From assembly GCA_958298945.1 (NCBI GenBank), contig OY282607.1:80379868-80443867 (forward strand): a stretch of 64,000 nucleotides of DNA, written 5' to 3'. The notes beneath the pieces were generated by a model, which ran no database searches, was not told the DNA's origin, and saw only the letters and a list, made by a program, of their open reading frames with translations. The stretch comes from Atherix ibis (lineage: Eukaryota; Arthropoda; Insecta; Diptera; Athericidae). Below are positions 33,931-46,461 of this stretch, one piece after another (within the stretch, counting starts at the first letter, position 1; every line of letters starts with the position of its first letter). The position numbers and the translations under genes were made by a program.

Positions 33931-34330
33931 ACCTTTTCAGTTCTTCTTTAATCTAAGAGAATTCCTGAATAGGTAGATTTTTTTATGTAGAAATGTCACT
34001 CACTGACATTTAGTTTTCGTAATACTCGTAGAAATGTATTGTCATTTTAACTAACTTATTCCAAACAAATATAATTTTAACTAACTTATTTCAAACAAAA
34101 TTATATTTTTTTTCCCATTTTCTGGCATTACATGCAATTGTATTTTAGGTTTATTATTTATTTTGTAAATATTAATCAAACATCAAGCGCCCTCAATTTT
34201 GTAGACTTTCGGAACAAATAAATCAAAAAACGCCATTCTCCATGAAGTGGTAGCTTACCGTAATGCTTGCATACTTTTTTTTGACATTTAGATACTCATC
34301 GCGAAGTGAAAGTATAAGTGTGATTTTATT
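33931..34330 (+). repeat. Repeat family K, copy 2
   Basis: Starts near CTTTAATCTAAGAGAATTCC and follows copy 1 through the CACTGACATTTAGTTTTCGTAA and CATTCTCCATGAAGTGG blocks. A 30-bp tandem duplication (TTTTAACTAACTTATT) lies at about 34045-34110, and another (TTTCAGTTCTTC) at 33909-33950. A stray family-end fragment follows near 34475-34520. Confidence 0.6.
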
Positions 34331-34539
34331 AAATTTTAAATAGTTTACGAACAAGTAAGTATAAATTAATACATTTGCATAAATAGTTTTATTCTTCACG
34401 ATAGTAAATAGGAAGTTTCTATTTTTGTATAAGAATTTTTTCGTGAAAGGTTATTTTACGTAAGATTGTACTCTCAAAAAATTTGGGCAGAATTTTTGTG
34501 TAGAGACCTATCTAGTTTTTCTACAATCACTCTGCCTTA

Positions 34540-34890
34540 TTGCATCAATCTTTTCAGCTGTACTTTGGTTTAATTATCGCCCAGTCTTTGCTCTATCTCC
34601 CAGTGGATGCATATTTTCAAAATCGTTCATTACAGACTGAATAGTTGAGTTGCTCGGCATATGATTAACATCGAAAAAGTTATGTAATTTTCTCCGTGTG
34701 TTCACAATTAAACAATTATTTAAATAAAATATTTTAATCATTTCAATACGTTTGTTACTGCGTTAGATGCTTCATAATAAATTGTTATTGACTGCCACTC
34801 TTTACGCTGTTAAATGCCAACAGACAAATAGCATCCAAAACAAAATGGCGAATGAACAAAATCGACATGGAACATAAAACGAACGCTGTA
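34540..34890 (-). mobile_element. DD41D mariner-like family A, 5' fragment
   Basis: Matches the right third of the copies at 759-1833 and 46710-47972, ending at the same tip (right end in reverse complement TACAGCGTTCGTTTTATGTT). The transposase N-terminus is decayed. The remainder of the element is absent. Confidence 0.65.
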
Positions 34891-37350
34891 CAAATATATT
34901 CTTCATTAATTTTCTTGTTTCTTACTCTTCTTTGGTTTTTGTTTCTTTTTTGCATGGATATATTCGTTAATTATTATTTCTCCTGCTGGGTATTGCATTA
35001 ACCATTTTTTTTTTTTTTTTTAAGAAATGAAAAGTTTTAAAATTGAAATAAACAAAAAAAACTTAAACGGGATTTCTATATAAAATTCTAACATTTTAAA
35101 TTAAAATAAGTAAACAATGTAAAGGAGCTTTCGAAATATGTTTTATAATGAATTGTAGCTAATTGAATGTTTATTTATCGTTCCTCCTCCCCACAGGTAC
35201 CCGGCCCAAAATGAGCGATTCTGTTTAAGATGTGGTAGGAGGGATCATCGTCGCAGTTAAGGAAAACTCCAAATTATTTTTTACCGAGCAGTGTCGTCTG
35301 TACTCGTATGGTTGTTTTTTATTTTAACTTCATTATTTTCCTACCGTTTTTTCTTTTCAATCTCTCCCTTGCTGTGGAGGAATTGGCGTCTTTGGGTGTC
35401 TCCATTTATCTCTAATTATCAAAATATGCTTTTTTTGTTATGGTGGGTGTGAGAGCACCACTTTGCACATACTTCGAACCCTATGATATTCACCATATAA
35501 AGCTAGCAACAAGCATCCCTAGCGGAATAAGGTGTCCTCTGAGTACGATCGTAACAAGCTATATTCCTGTTGAGCTTAACATTTATTTTAGAAATTTTTA
35601 TACCTTCCTCTTCCTATCCAATACCTAGGAAATTTTCCATATTTCTAAATATAAACCATAACATGTTCTAAACCTAAGAAGAGTAATGCTAAAGACGCAC
35701 ATCTGGCATCGATACCATGGTATAGTTTGATAGTGAACGCAGAGATACCATGTAGAATACTAACCCCAGAGACACAGTAGTTCAAGGAATAGTTTCACGT
35801 TTCGACGTTGGTGTTTTTTCTGATAAGAAAATGAAAAATATATTATTATTGTATTTCAACTGTTTATAAGATATAAATAGGCTGGAAAGTGAAAATATTA
35901 TTTTAAAATGACAAGCTATTAATATCCGTAGAAAATATTATATGTATATTTTTCATATTAATCATTTTCACTTCCAAACTAATGTAAATGAATCGTATTA
36001 TCAACTGCAAACAAAATGTCATTGCTCGTTCCTACTATGAACCTATCAAATAAACGTCATTTATAGGTTCTTCTATTTTCCGCTGCAGTAATAGAATGTG
36101 ACTATGGAGCTGAAGTCATTAAAAGTTCAAGGTTCAGATACCGCTTTTGTGTATAGGGAAACCACAAAATAATTCACAGTATCAATAGGAGGAACATACA
36201 TCGAATTTAACTGGTATTAGGGGGCACATGCATATTATTAAACGTGACACAGATAACAGATGTATGTCCCTAGCAAAATGAGGTTGACATCACTTATAGT
36301 TGTCTCACAATACTACGGATTACGAGACTGTGTAGGGTGTCATAAGTGAAGTAGTATTTTTGAAGTTAGGCGCGAAAAATGGAACAGCAAAATTTGGAGC
36401 AATGATATGCCATCAAATTTTGTGTTAAGCTTGGTGAATCCACGAGTCTGACTTGCGAAAACTTGCAACGAGCAAATTTTGTATTAATCTATCGGACATT
36501 GCAGATACTTGAATGCACCACAATGACAACGCCTTCGTTCACACGGACAATGAGTTTTCGCCAAAGAAAAGGACTCTTGTGGCTTCGCAGATCCATATTT
36601 ATGTGATTTCAGTTTATGTGACTATATTTTTGTTACCTAATGTGAAAAAAATATTTGAAAAAACATTATCTTATTTTTGTCGCTACCATTCAGAGGTGTG
36701 TAACCAAAAAGGTAAAGATGAATCCAGTTGAAGCCTTGCAACACTGTTAAGAAGCGTCTAAAGAACGTCTATGCCGCTGAATAGCAGCTCAAGGTACCTA
36801 CTTTAAAAGGAATGACATTATTGTAAAAAAAAAAAAAAATAATTGCAACAAATAATTATTATCATATTTTTGGTTATATCTCGTACGTTTGCGTACTAGG
36901 CGCAAAGCTACTCGACTGTAGCAGGCCAAATTGAGTAAATTATTATCAAAATAACAATTCAATAAAATAAAGTTAATCATACAAAAACATTTCTTATTTA
37001 AAAAAAAAATACATAATTTTTTCTATGATTCCAAAAATAAATTAGTTTATTAAACGAATTTTATTGCTTTAAACAAAGCGCAATAGGTGGTGCTACTTGT
37101 ATCGTGATCGTTCCTCAGTACCAAGGTAAGCTTAAAGTACCAAGGCAAAAGAAGAGTACTAGTAGCCAAAAACGTGAACGAATTTTCATACACTATCACA
37201 AGAAAGCAAGCACTTTAAAATAAGGGCACTCCACTATTTGTCTGTAGAAGATACATTTATCTTGCAAATGGAGGCTGCTATTTGTCTTCCTTTTGTGGGT
37301 TTCTCGGATAATGCATATCAACGACTACCGGGAGGCAGCAGCAACCGATA
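34891..37350. other. AT-rich sequence with one repeat and no recognised gene
   Basis: Apart from the repeat at 35450-35665, I see no supported exon. A short frame near 35204-35268 encodes a zinc-knuckle-like CLRCGRRDH after an acceptor-like CCCCACAG. It ends at once and is discussed as rejected. Confidence 0.45.
35450..35665. repeat. Interspersed repeat of unknown type, copy 2
   Basis: Co-linear with 27840-28075 at perhaps 75-80% identity by eye. Termini not determined. Confidence 0.6.
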
Positions 37351-37363
37351 GGAAGAATAGAAA

Positions 37364-37430
37364 GTCTTAGATTAAAGAAGTACTGGATAGGCCTCTACAC
37401 AAAAATTCTGTCCAAATTTTGTTGGCAATA
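37364..37430 (+). repeat. Repeat family K, terminal fragment
   Basis: TCTTAGATTAAAGAAGTACTGG followed by ATAGGCC and ACAAAAATTCTGTCCAAATTTT, the terminal sequence of family K. An inverted match lies at about 34475-34520. Confidence 0.55.
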
Positions 37431-38069
37431 CATTCATAGAACGCACACACATGCAATACAACAGAAACGGCGTAAATCATTGGGGGCCAATTTAAAAGTT
37501 CAGTATGCGATTGAAGCGGTTCGTTTAAAACCATTTTAATGTGTGATATCATTTTCACATACACGTATGCGTAAAGAAGTAGATTTTTTAATATTGCGGG
37601 TCTTGTTTGATGGAATTAGTATTGTAAATATGAAATAAAACACAGTATTCTATTTTTAAATATTTATTTATTTATTATGTATTTTCATTTTATTTATTTC
37701 ACTGTATATTATTTATTAAAACAGAATTTGTAAAGTAGGGAATAGTATATAAAAATATGAATTGTAAGTTATTTGGTTATATGAAAGCAATTATATGCAC
37801 AATAAGATGTTAATCGTATACAACATTAAAGGAAATGCTTTAAAACTAAATTACAATATGAAAAATTTAATGTACTTAAAAATTAATAACTAATATTCTA
37901 AAAAAAAGAAAACAATATTATGTAGTAAATGCATTATAATATGTCTACTAGAGCAATAAAAACAAATTTATTTAAATAATAAGCTTACCGAAGAATAAAC
38001 TTTATTTATTATAACACAATGAAAACAGCAATGGAAAATAGACAGAAAAATTCGGTCCATTAAACTTTC
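37431..38069. other. AT-rich sequence with no recognised gene
   Basis: Nothing identified apart from homopolymer and AATA-rich runs. Confidence 0.45.
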
Positions 38070-38551
38070 TTACACACATTTTATATAACATACACCGGCA
38101 CTGTACTATTTTATGGTAAACATTGAACTGTCAACATCGGATTCGCAATTATGACAAAGCTGACCCCCAAGTCTCCACTTTCATGGAGAATTAAAGTTTT
38201 CAAACTCTCCGAAAGTCTACAAAATTGAGGCGGTTTATATTTGATTGATATTTACGAAATGTATAATAAACCTAAAATAGAATTTCATTTCGTATCAAAA
38301 GATTGTACAAAAAATAAAAATGATCTATCGTTGTAATTAAATTGTATTTTTGTTTCCAGTAAGTAAATTAAAATAAATATAAATTATGCTTTGGAATTAA
38401 ATAAATTTCCATTACGACACATAGATGGCAGTGGGTGTCATGTCTACATAAAAAATTTTTGACAGTCATATCCCCCTAGTAAAAATTTGTACACAAAATT
38501 GCGTATATATATACGGTAAGGGCCTATCCAGGTATTCTTTAATCTAAGTAG
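38070..38551 (-). repeat. Repeat family K, copy in opposite orientation
   Basis: The reverse complement starts CTTAGATTAAAGAATACCTG and continues through all the blocks found at 33118-33870. It is shorter, because copy 1 has about 300 bp more between the GAAAGTGG and GATGTTGACAG blocks. Confidence 0.65.
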
Positions 38552-40316
38552 AAAGTAATATCCATGTGACAGACAGCTGTCGATAAGTGATGTAAAAACG
38601 TGCATCAAAATAGTTCTTATTCATGTTCCTCTATAAATGAAGATGCAAATAGTATATCAACGATGTAAGGTGACAAAAATCACAATCTTGGAAAAAGTAG
38701 TTCAACGACTCCTGAACTTCTTCAAACTTAAAGAATACAAACTTAAAGCTACGAAATTCGGGAAGCATTAGTTTCCGTATAACTAAACCACTTTTATGTT
38801 CTGTAAATTTATTATCATACTATTTTTTTAAATTTATAATTCATATTAATATTAACTTTTTTTTACCTCACTTTTTATAATAATTCCACTTTTAAAACGA
38901 CATAAAATACAATATAAAAAATATTCAAACCGCACTTTTGGATTATTTACATTCGATATGTCGAATTGAAGAATGAAATATCGTTCGTCCACCAAAAAAT
39001 TGATTGGTAATTATATATGGAAAAATAATAGATGTCGGGCACAACAGTTAAAATAGCTTTTTCTAAAAAATTGTATTTGTATTTTCATTTATTTTTATTG
39101 AATTTTAATAATTTTTTAAACAACAGAATTTGCAGTTTAATTTGAAGTAAATAGTTGGGTAAAGATCGGCAAATATGGTTCTTGTTGCATTGCAATTCCG
39201 TGGGATTTTTTGGCTTCAATTAAATTTCTATACACATAAGGCAATTGTCTATCCTTATAACATACTCTATAATATAAGTGGATACTACTGATTTTCTTCC
39301 TGTAAGTATATGCTGCTGCCCAGCGGTTGTTGGCCTGTATTATCCGAGAACTTCAAAGAGATATGGCGATATGATATAGCAAAAAACCTTCAGTGAATAC
39401 TAGCAAATACTTTTCAAAGATAATAATATTTTTTTGAACATTATTTTTCTTAAATATTTTATTCAAAAATTTGTTTAGAAATTTTCAAATTTATTTGTGT
39501 CTAATTAAAATTATAATCAACATTTTTCAATTCATAATCCAATACAGGGTGTATTATTCAAAATTTATTTCGAACACTTTTTAATGATCGAACTAGCATC
39601 TGGTGGCATTTTGTAGAACCTCTCTAATCATTTTGCGGATAAATCGATACATACATTCGCAATTTCATAATGCCATTTGCATTTTGGTTATTCATCTTAG
39701 ATTACGACAGTGTCAGCGATGATACATATTTTTAGTAATTAAATTTTATATATAAAGCTGATATTATAGACGATATCAAATTTAAATTAATATACATCTA
39801 AATAATAAAATCACAAGTATAATATTGTAGTATGAATACAATCCCGACTGAACTCAAAACGCCATCCAATCGGCTGTCAAAATTTTAAAACCCTCTCAGT
39901 TTTATGGCAATGCATAAAATTCTGACTATTTTATCGCATAAATAGGTCTTGTTTTAGTTTTGCACTTGTAGTCCAAGTACTGCCATACATTTCAGTGTTT
40001 TGTTATGTGGGGAAATGTTGTTGTTTGGCAGTTGAAATTGAAATAGAAATAGGGTGTAAAGTGAACACATTATTCGTAGTTTTAATAAAAAATTGAATGT
40101 AACATTTTTTATAATAATAAAAAAAAGTGTTGTTCCGTTTTTTTTGTTGTTGTCGGAATTGTATTTGTACCATAATGCGTTGTTGACACTTAATTAACAT
40201 ATTTCTTGTCGTATTATATTGGACATTACCGATAAGCAAAAAGCCCTCAACAAGAAATTACTGGCACTGTATTATTGTACTTGGGGTAAATACTTTTTTT
40301 TGCAGTGTATGTAAAT
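38552..40316. other. AT-rich sequence with no recognised gene
   Basis: A lone DD41D-type tip (TACAGGGTGTATTATTC) lies near 39544 without a partner. No exon is supported. Confidence 0.4.
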
Positions 40317-40651
40317 AGCTGTCTTCCATTGGACCAATTTTGCTACCTGTCATCACTCTACCTCGTACAAATCAGTACATTGCAATAGTAGTTACGCAAT
40401 ACAATTTACGGTAGGGTATTGAAAATAAGATGGCTTAGCGGGTTCGTTGGTTATGTTGAAGAGTCATATTTTTGTTTTTATTGTTTATGTGTGAATAAAA
40501 TCAGTTTTTATTATTTATGTGTGAGTAAACTCAGTATTGTTGTTGACTATTTTAAGGTTATATTTTACTTCTGTCAGTAAATTTTGTGTTCCATTGGGCA
40601 TCTACTACGAATTACTTATGAGTAGCAAAATTGGTTCAATGGAAGACAGCT
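40317..40651. mobile_element. MITE with 30-bp terminal inverted repeats
   Basis: The left end (40317-40346, AGCTGTCTTCCATTGGACCA...) and the right end (40622-40651) are reverse complements with one mismatch. The 335-bp element encodes nothing. A second, related copy follows directly at about 40730-41011. The superfamily is unknown, since no clear target duplication is visible. Confidence 0.75.
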
Positions 40652-40729
40652 TATATGTCAAGCAGTTTTGCTAGTCATAAATACTGGTAGCTACTCGCAG
40701 CTAATCTTGCTCATATAAATGAGTAGTTC

Positions 40730-41011
40730 GCATGAGTAGTTACGCCATACAATTAACGGTAGGGGGATTTTAGTTCCCAAAATGAAAATAGACGGCTTAG
40801 AGGGTTCGTTGGTTATGTTGAAGTGTCATATTTTTGTTTTTATTGTTTATGTGTGAATAAACTCAGTTTTTGCTGTTTATGTGTGAGTAAACTCAGTATT
40901 GTTGTTGACTATTTTGAGGTTATATTTTACTTCTGTCAGTAAATTTTGCGTTCCTTTGGGCATCAACTCACAAGTACTTGTGGGTAGCAAAATTTTCCCA
41001 ATGGAATAGGG
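40730..41011. mobile_element. Second MITE copy, left end lost
   Basis: From GAGTAGTTACGCCATACAAT it parallels the interior of the first copy, including GGGTTCGTTGGTTATGTTGA. It ends in a related terminus (GTAGCAAAATTTTCCCAATG). The left terminus is missing or diverged. It ends about 155 bp before the XRCC3-like start codon. Confidence 0.7.
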
Positions 41012-41165
41012 CTTGTATAATCGATGGACTAGGTTGTGTGTTATTATTCTATAGTCTAAGTTCGTCACTCTCCGAAGAGTATGGTAACTACCTTTAAAAA
41101 CTGAGTTTCCTTTTACTGCCAGAGTTAAAGTTTATTTTGGTTTCTTATTTTTAATTTAACAAATA

Positions 41166-42381
41166 ATGTCGAATTTAGCCGATATTCTACCAAGCAGATT
41201 TTGCGATCTGTTGCAAAGAAGTAAAATTTACTATAATTATTTTTATTGTTTTTATTTATGATATGAAATTACAGCAAATGTAATTTCTTTAACGGACGTA
41301 TTATTTATGCCTAGAATTCCACATTTTAAGGCAATGGCAACAGCTGGAGACATCGATTCGTTAAAACGTAGCGCTGCAGCGTCTCTCCTAAAGGATTTTG
41401 GTATGTGCTTGATATTAAGTTTACTTTAGATGTTACAAAGATGATTAACAATAGTTTCAGGCTGTGATATTGATAAAAAGATTTGTAGGGCCTTATCATT
41501 TGGTTGTCGATCTCTTGATTTAATTACAAATGGTGGAATATTTACAAGGGGAATAACCGAAATATGCGGTGAATCTGGTTCTGGTAAAACGCAGATATTG
41601 TTGCAACTAGCTTTGATGGTTCAACTTTCCAATTCGAATGGAGGTTTAAATAGTGGAGCTATATTTATTTGCACCGAAGATTCATTCTCTTCAAAGAGAC
41701 TATTTCAAATGCAAGATGCAATTAAGAAACGCTATTCCGAGTCAACGAAAGAATTTTCAGAAAATATATTTATAGAACATATAAGAGATAGTGTGAGTTA
41801 TAAATATGATTGGCCTTTATAAATATATAATCTATTTTTTTCAGGATAAACTTCTACACTGTGTTCAATATACACTTCCCCTAATGCTCAGTAAAACACC
41901 TATAAAGCTGGTAATTATTGACTCGATCGCTGCGATATTTCGCACTCAATCAAATATTGTCCATCGTTCAATTTATATGAGAAAATTGGCAACAAAATTG
42001 CTTCATCTTGCGGATAAATACGGATGTGCCATAGTCTGCTCCAATCAGGTGATTATTTTTTAAACTCCTCGAATTTTTACAGAAATTTAAAATTCATTAA
42101 AGTCGTTTTTTTTTAAAATAAAATTATCGTAGGTTTCGAACCGTCTTGCAGATGATATTAATAAAGAATCAGATTTAATACCTTGCCTTGGATTATCATG
42201 GTCATCACTTGTGCGATGCAGAATTTTTATTTCTAGAACGAAAGCAACGAATTCATCGGCTGTTTCATCTCATCGACCTTATGAAAGACAAGCGAAAGTA
42301 ATTTTCAGTCCTGAAATAAAAACAAATATTGGCAATTTTGTAATTGTTCAAGATGGAGTGATGGATGTTGGATGTAGTTGA
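41166..42381 (+). CDS. spn-B: XRCC3-like RAD51 paralogue (spn-B type)
   Basis: A RecA/RAD51-family ATPase for homologous recombination and meiotic break repair in the nucleus. Exons: 41166-41220, 41275-41400, 41461-41792, 41845-42048 and 42133-42381, all with GT-AG introns of 52-84 bp and compatible phases, giving 321 residues. The Walker A motif GESGSGKT is at residues 97-104. The XRCC3-typical GGLNSGAIFICTEDSFSSKR follows, with FIEHIRDS after it. Walker B is LVIID at 193-197, followed by SIAAIFR. CSNQVSNRLAD and a C-terminal segment with GLSWSSLVRCRIFISR are as in XRCC3. The family is usually about 340 residues. Drosophila spn-B is its XRCC3 counterpart by established knowledge; the orthology here is inferred. 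The gene is convergent with the GFM2 gene, 460 bp between stops. Confidence 0.9.
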
Positions 42382-42841
42382 CCGTCAATAATCGGTAATT
42401 AATGCACAAAAGTACAATTTTTTTTGTGTATTAAAAAATCGTGAATTTATATCACAACAGTTAAGTAGAGCCGAAGCGGTTGTCACGATTTTCTAAAAGA
42501 AGAAGTGGTTTTCCTATGGTTTTGTTATTTTTTTTTATACGAATAGCATTTGAACTATTTATTAACAAAAAACATATTTTAAATATAAAACAAATTTTGT
42601 TTTATTCTTATATTATGCACTAAAATTCTTAATATAAATTCTATTGCATTCAAGGATTATTTCGGGACAATTAAGTTCTGATCTTATATCGAAATCAGAT
42701 AAACTATGTGCAGTATTCCTAACATTCTGCGAAGACTTTTACTTAAGCAACCAAAAGTCAACCAAAAATGTTATACAATCTCGTCTACACTTTTATGCTT
42801 GAAAGTAAAATGCATGCCAAATATTTAACTTTCCTGTTTAT
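42382..42841. other. Convergent 3' intergenic region
   Basis: AT-rich DNA between the stop codons of the XRCC3-like and GFM2 genes. It must contain both 3' ends. I see no additional gene. Confidence 0.5.
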
Positions 42842-45604
42842 TTACACGAAAAATTGCGCTCCTTGAATAGCTTTGATTTCGTCTTGAGGTGTCATTTTCC
42901 AATATCCTGCAGGCTTTAGGCTCATATAAGCAGTGCCAGAACTGAGAGCTCTTAATACCGTAGAATAACCAATTATCTCCGCCAAAGGAACAGTAACATT
43001 GATTATCTAAAAAATATTCTTGTAATCTGCCAATTTATATATTTGTTTGTGATTACAAATACCTTGTTCGATGTGCCTTTAGGCTTAACATCTTCAATAG
43101 CTGCTCTTCTTTTTCCAAGATCGCCCATAATCAACGGCATCTTTTCAGAAGGCACAATAATTTGCAAAGCCATAATCGGTTCAAGTATTTGTGTACCAAC
43201 TTCACTCAATATCTTATAATAAAAAAAATATCAATAATTATTTGTACAAATACAATTATTTATGTTGCTTACTTTTTGAACGCATTGTGTTGCGATAGCC
43301 ATCAAAAACGAGTCAGCGGTTTGTCTGCCGACTCTCACATTATGAAGAACTATTTGAGTATTAATAACTTGTCCCCCTACCTTTGGGCCTCTTTCAAAAG
43401 CAGATAAGCAACCTTTTCTAATATTTTGTATTAATTGTGGTTTCAGCAATTTCAGATTTGCCATTGCCTCTGGTGAATTATCTAAACTGTTTATGGAAAA
43501 ACAATTACTTTGCAATTGTAACAAATTCTACATAAACCATCAAGAATTTATACCTAAAGTCTTTTTTGTTTGAATCAGTAACAGAAATAGTTATTTCGAC
43601 TTTTTGCATTCGACCGCCAATATTTTTCTCAACACATAAAGAATCTGTGAACGGTTCTCTAATAGCTTCCTTATAACCAATTTGCAACGAGCCAAAATGG
43701 ACTTTCAGTTTATACTCAGTCAACAATCTCGATTTGATAATTTCTAAGTGCAATTCACCCATTCCTTTAGAAAATTTACATTAATTTCTAAAAGTTCAGA
43801 TTTTAATTGATTTGACCTTTTACCTCCCAAAATTGTTTCATCCGTTTTTTCATTGTGCACAACTCGTAAACTGGGATCCTCTCTTTGCAGTTGTTTCAAA
43901 GCAGCATTCAATGCTTTCTGCTGTGATACAGTCGATGTCTCGATTGAACAAAAATACACAGCATCTGGGATTGATGGTTTGAGTAATACAACTTTGGCAA
44001 CATCTTCATGTATTTCATCAATTGTTTTTGGAGTTTTTTCAATGTTTTTGAAATATTTATGGAAAATTTCGCTTGAAAGCAGAACATCGCCGGTAATTGT
44101 ATTCTGTTAAAAAATCTAATAAGTTTCGTTATCCAAATGAAGGACAGTAATTTTACCTGTAATCCCGAACAAAACACGATGTTTCCAATTCCTGCATTGT
44201 TTATTTCTTTATGCTCATTCCCTAGCGGTTCGTAAATTTGTTGTACCGTCTCAACCTCTCCCCTAATATTGTTAATACGAGCTCCTTTTTTTATATTTCC
44301 ATTAAAAATGCGGACTAAATTAAGCGGGCCCTGTCGTTTATCATGCATAATCTTAACAACTTTACCAATGAAGTTATTTCTAAGAAAAAATTTTATTTTC
44401 TTTAGAACGAACTTAGTCATCAAACATATCAAAACTTACTTTAAATCAGCGACTGATATTTCAAGCTGTTTTGGAGGAGGAATATACTCAATAACTGCAT
44501 CCATAAGTGGTTGAATAGCGATATTTTTATATGCGGAACCAATTAGAACTGGTACTAATTTTCTTGATAATGTTGCTTTACGTAGCGCCGTTGTAATAAT
44601 ATCAAGTGGCATATCATTATAATTTTCACTTAAAATTACTTTTTCCGCTAAAACCTCATCAAAATTGCTAAGTGTTTCAATAAGCTGGGTTCTGGCTTGA
44701 ATAGCGCTTTTTAGAATTTGAGGATCATTTATATTTGTGTCCTTATAACTACTACCTAAAGATTCTGAATTCCATAACAATTGTCGAAGGGTGATTATAT
44801 TAGCTATTCCTACAAATCATATGGCATTCTTTACAAAAAATACTTTAATTTTTATATTTTCGAATTTAAATAAAATTTCTAACCAGTAAATCGACTCTTA
44901 TCGTCATAAATTGGTAGTTGCACAGGTTGAGGGATAACATCCAATTTCTGACTTATATTAGATAAGCATCCCTCAAAGTCAATATTGGGACGATCCATTT
45001 TGTTGAGAAATACTATTTTTGGTAAATTATAACGGTCGGATTGTGACCATACTGTAACTGTTTGCGCCTCAACACCTCTTACAGAATCTAGTATAACAAC
45101 GCAACCGTCGAGAGCACTAAGCGATTGCTCGACTTCCATCGTAAAATCAATATGCCCAGGTGTATCTATAATGTTAATTCTAAAATAATTTTATGGTAAG
45201 AAGACAAATGCACATGTGTCCAGTAAACCTATGATCCTTCCACATAAATGTTACTGCGGAGCTGCAAATTGTTATGCCACGCTCCCTCTCCTGTGCGAGA
45301 AAATCCGTAACAGTATTCCCATGATGGACTTCTCCTAGAGACCGTATGGCTCCAGAATAAAATAGCATTCGCTCTGTCGTTGTGGTTTTCCCTGTAAAAT
45401 CAAATTTAATTACAATTAAACTACTTAATACGATTATTATTTGTTTAATTAAATACCGGCATCAACATGTGACAAAATTCCAATATTACGAATTGGTAAT
45501 ACAGCAGACGTATCGCAAAAGTTTCGGTTAAAAACCATTTGGATTTTCGACTTTTTCAATTTGTCCAGCTTGATTTTGTTTGTTATAATATTTGTCCATC
45601 TCAT
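42842..45604 (-). CDS. mRRF2: Mitochondrial ribosome-releasing factor 2 (elongation factor G2, GFM2)
   Basis: A GTPase that works with mitochondrial RRF to split ribosomes after termination. Minus-strand exons: 45604-45457, 45391-45229, 45179-44884, 44809-44440, 44379-44157, 44103-43824, 43764-43554, 43486-43273, 43212-43063 and 43006-42842. All junctions are GT-AG with phases that join cleanly, giving 739 residues. A basic N-terminus suggests a mitochondrial presequence. GTPase motifs: HVDAGKTTTTE (G1, near 46-56), QERERGIT (G2), DTPGH (109-113, G3) and NKMD (163-166, G4). Domain II contains [14 protein letters not shown]. Later EF-G domains include [19 protein letters not shown] and [19 protein letters not shown] at the C-terminus. 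Matches to GFM2 are better than to EF-G1 (for example [11 protein letters not shown]). No frame damage is visible. Confidence 0.93.
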
Positions 45605-45863
45605 TTTGATATTTTACAATTTACAATATTAGATTATGTATCCACAACGTAACATCACTTGGAACATTTACTTTTCGCTCACTGCGAACTGTCAAAATCT
45701 AAGAAACAGTCACACATTCATTCATACTAGCCAAAGGGAATATTTCGGTCAGCTGATGAATAAAGTCAGAAAAATCGTTAGGTCAGCTAATGAACATTGC
45801 GATTTTTTAAAAAACTGCCTTAATATTTCTTACTTTATTAACTGAGCCGTTGTTTAAAAATTT

Positions 45864-45917
45864 ACTTTTGAAAAAAAATAAGATAAAGCTATCTTTATCT
45901 TATTTTTTTTCAAAAGT
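45864..45917. repeat. Perfect 25-bp hairpin, 4-nt loop
   Basis: Arms 45864-45888 and 45893-45917 are exact reverse complements (core AAAAATAAGATAAAG) around CTAT. Confidence 0.9.
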
Positions 45918-46239
45918 TGAGATACAGATATTCTCTTTTTATATTTATAATCACACATTCAATGGCGCATGATTTCATTAGAAATTAACTGAAATTTTAG
46001 CTGTAAAATGTCATCGCAAGAATGCTTTTTTTAAAAGTGGAATAGGCTCATTTATTATAATCATAATTATACAAACACAAAATATGTATGCATTATTGGA
46101 AATTTTGGCATCTAAAGATTCAGGGGAAATAGTATCTTGTTACCTGGAACATATTCAAAATATTGCAACTCAAGACTATATTATAGCATATATTGACGTG
46201 TGCCGAGTTATGCTAGATGTCGTTTAAAAGGGATAAACC

Positions 46240-46461
46240 CTTAGATTATAAAAGTATTATTTATACTTTTGGAATCCAAAAAATGCTCTTTTACGAAAAC
46301 TAGAAGTCAATAGTGGGTATCATTTCTAATTAAAAAAATCTACACAAATGTATGCGAGCAGTACGATTTCTCGCCGCTTTTCCAATAATTCAGACAGAAA
46401 ATTGCGTATGCATATACGAAAATCTGACGTAGGGGCTTATGACAGTATTCTTTAATCTAAG
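46240..46461. mobile_element. Short TIR element, related to repeat family K
   Basis: The left end CTTAGATTATAAAAGTA and the right end in reverse complement CTTAGATTAAAGAATAC form inverted termini. GGATAAA occurs on both flanks (46231-46237 and 46461-46467), a possible 7-bp target duplication. The interior is related to the 5' part of 33118-33300 read in reverse. Confidence 0.6.

Noticed and set aside
35204..35268. Zinc-knuckle-like CLRCGRRDH after an acceptor-like CCCCACAG
   Set aside because: The frame stops two or three residues later, before the final Cys of a CCHC knuckle. No flanking gag or gene sequence was found.
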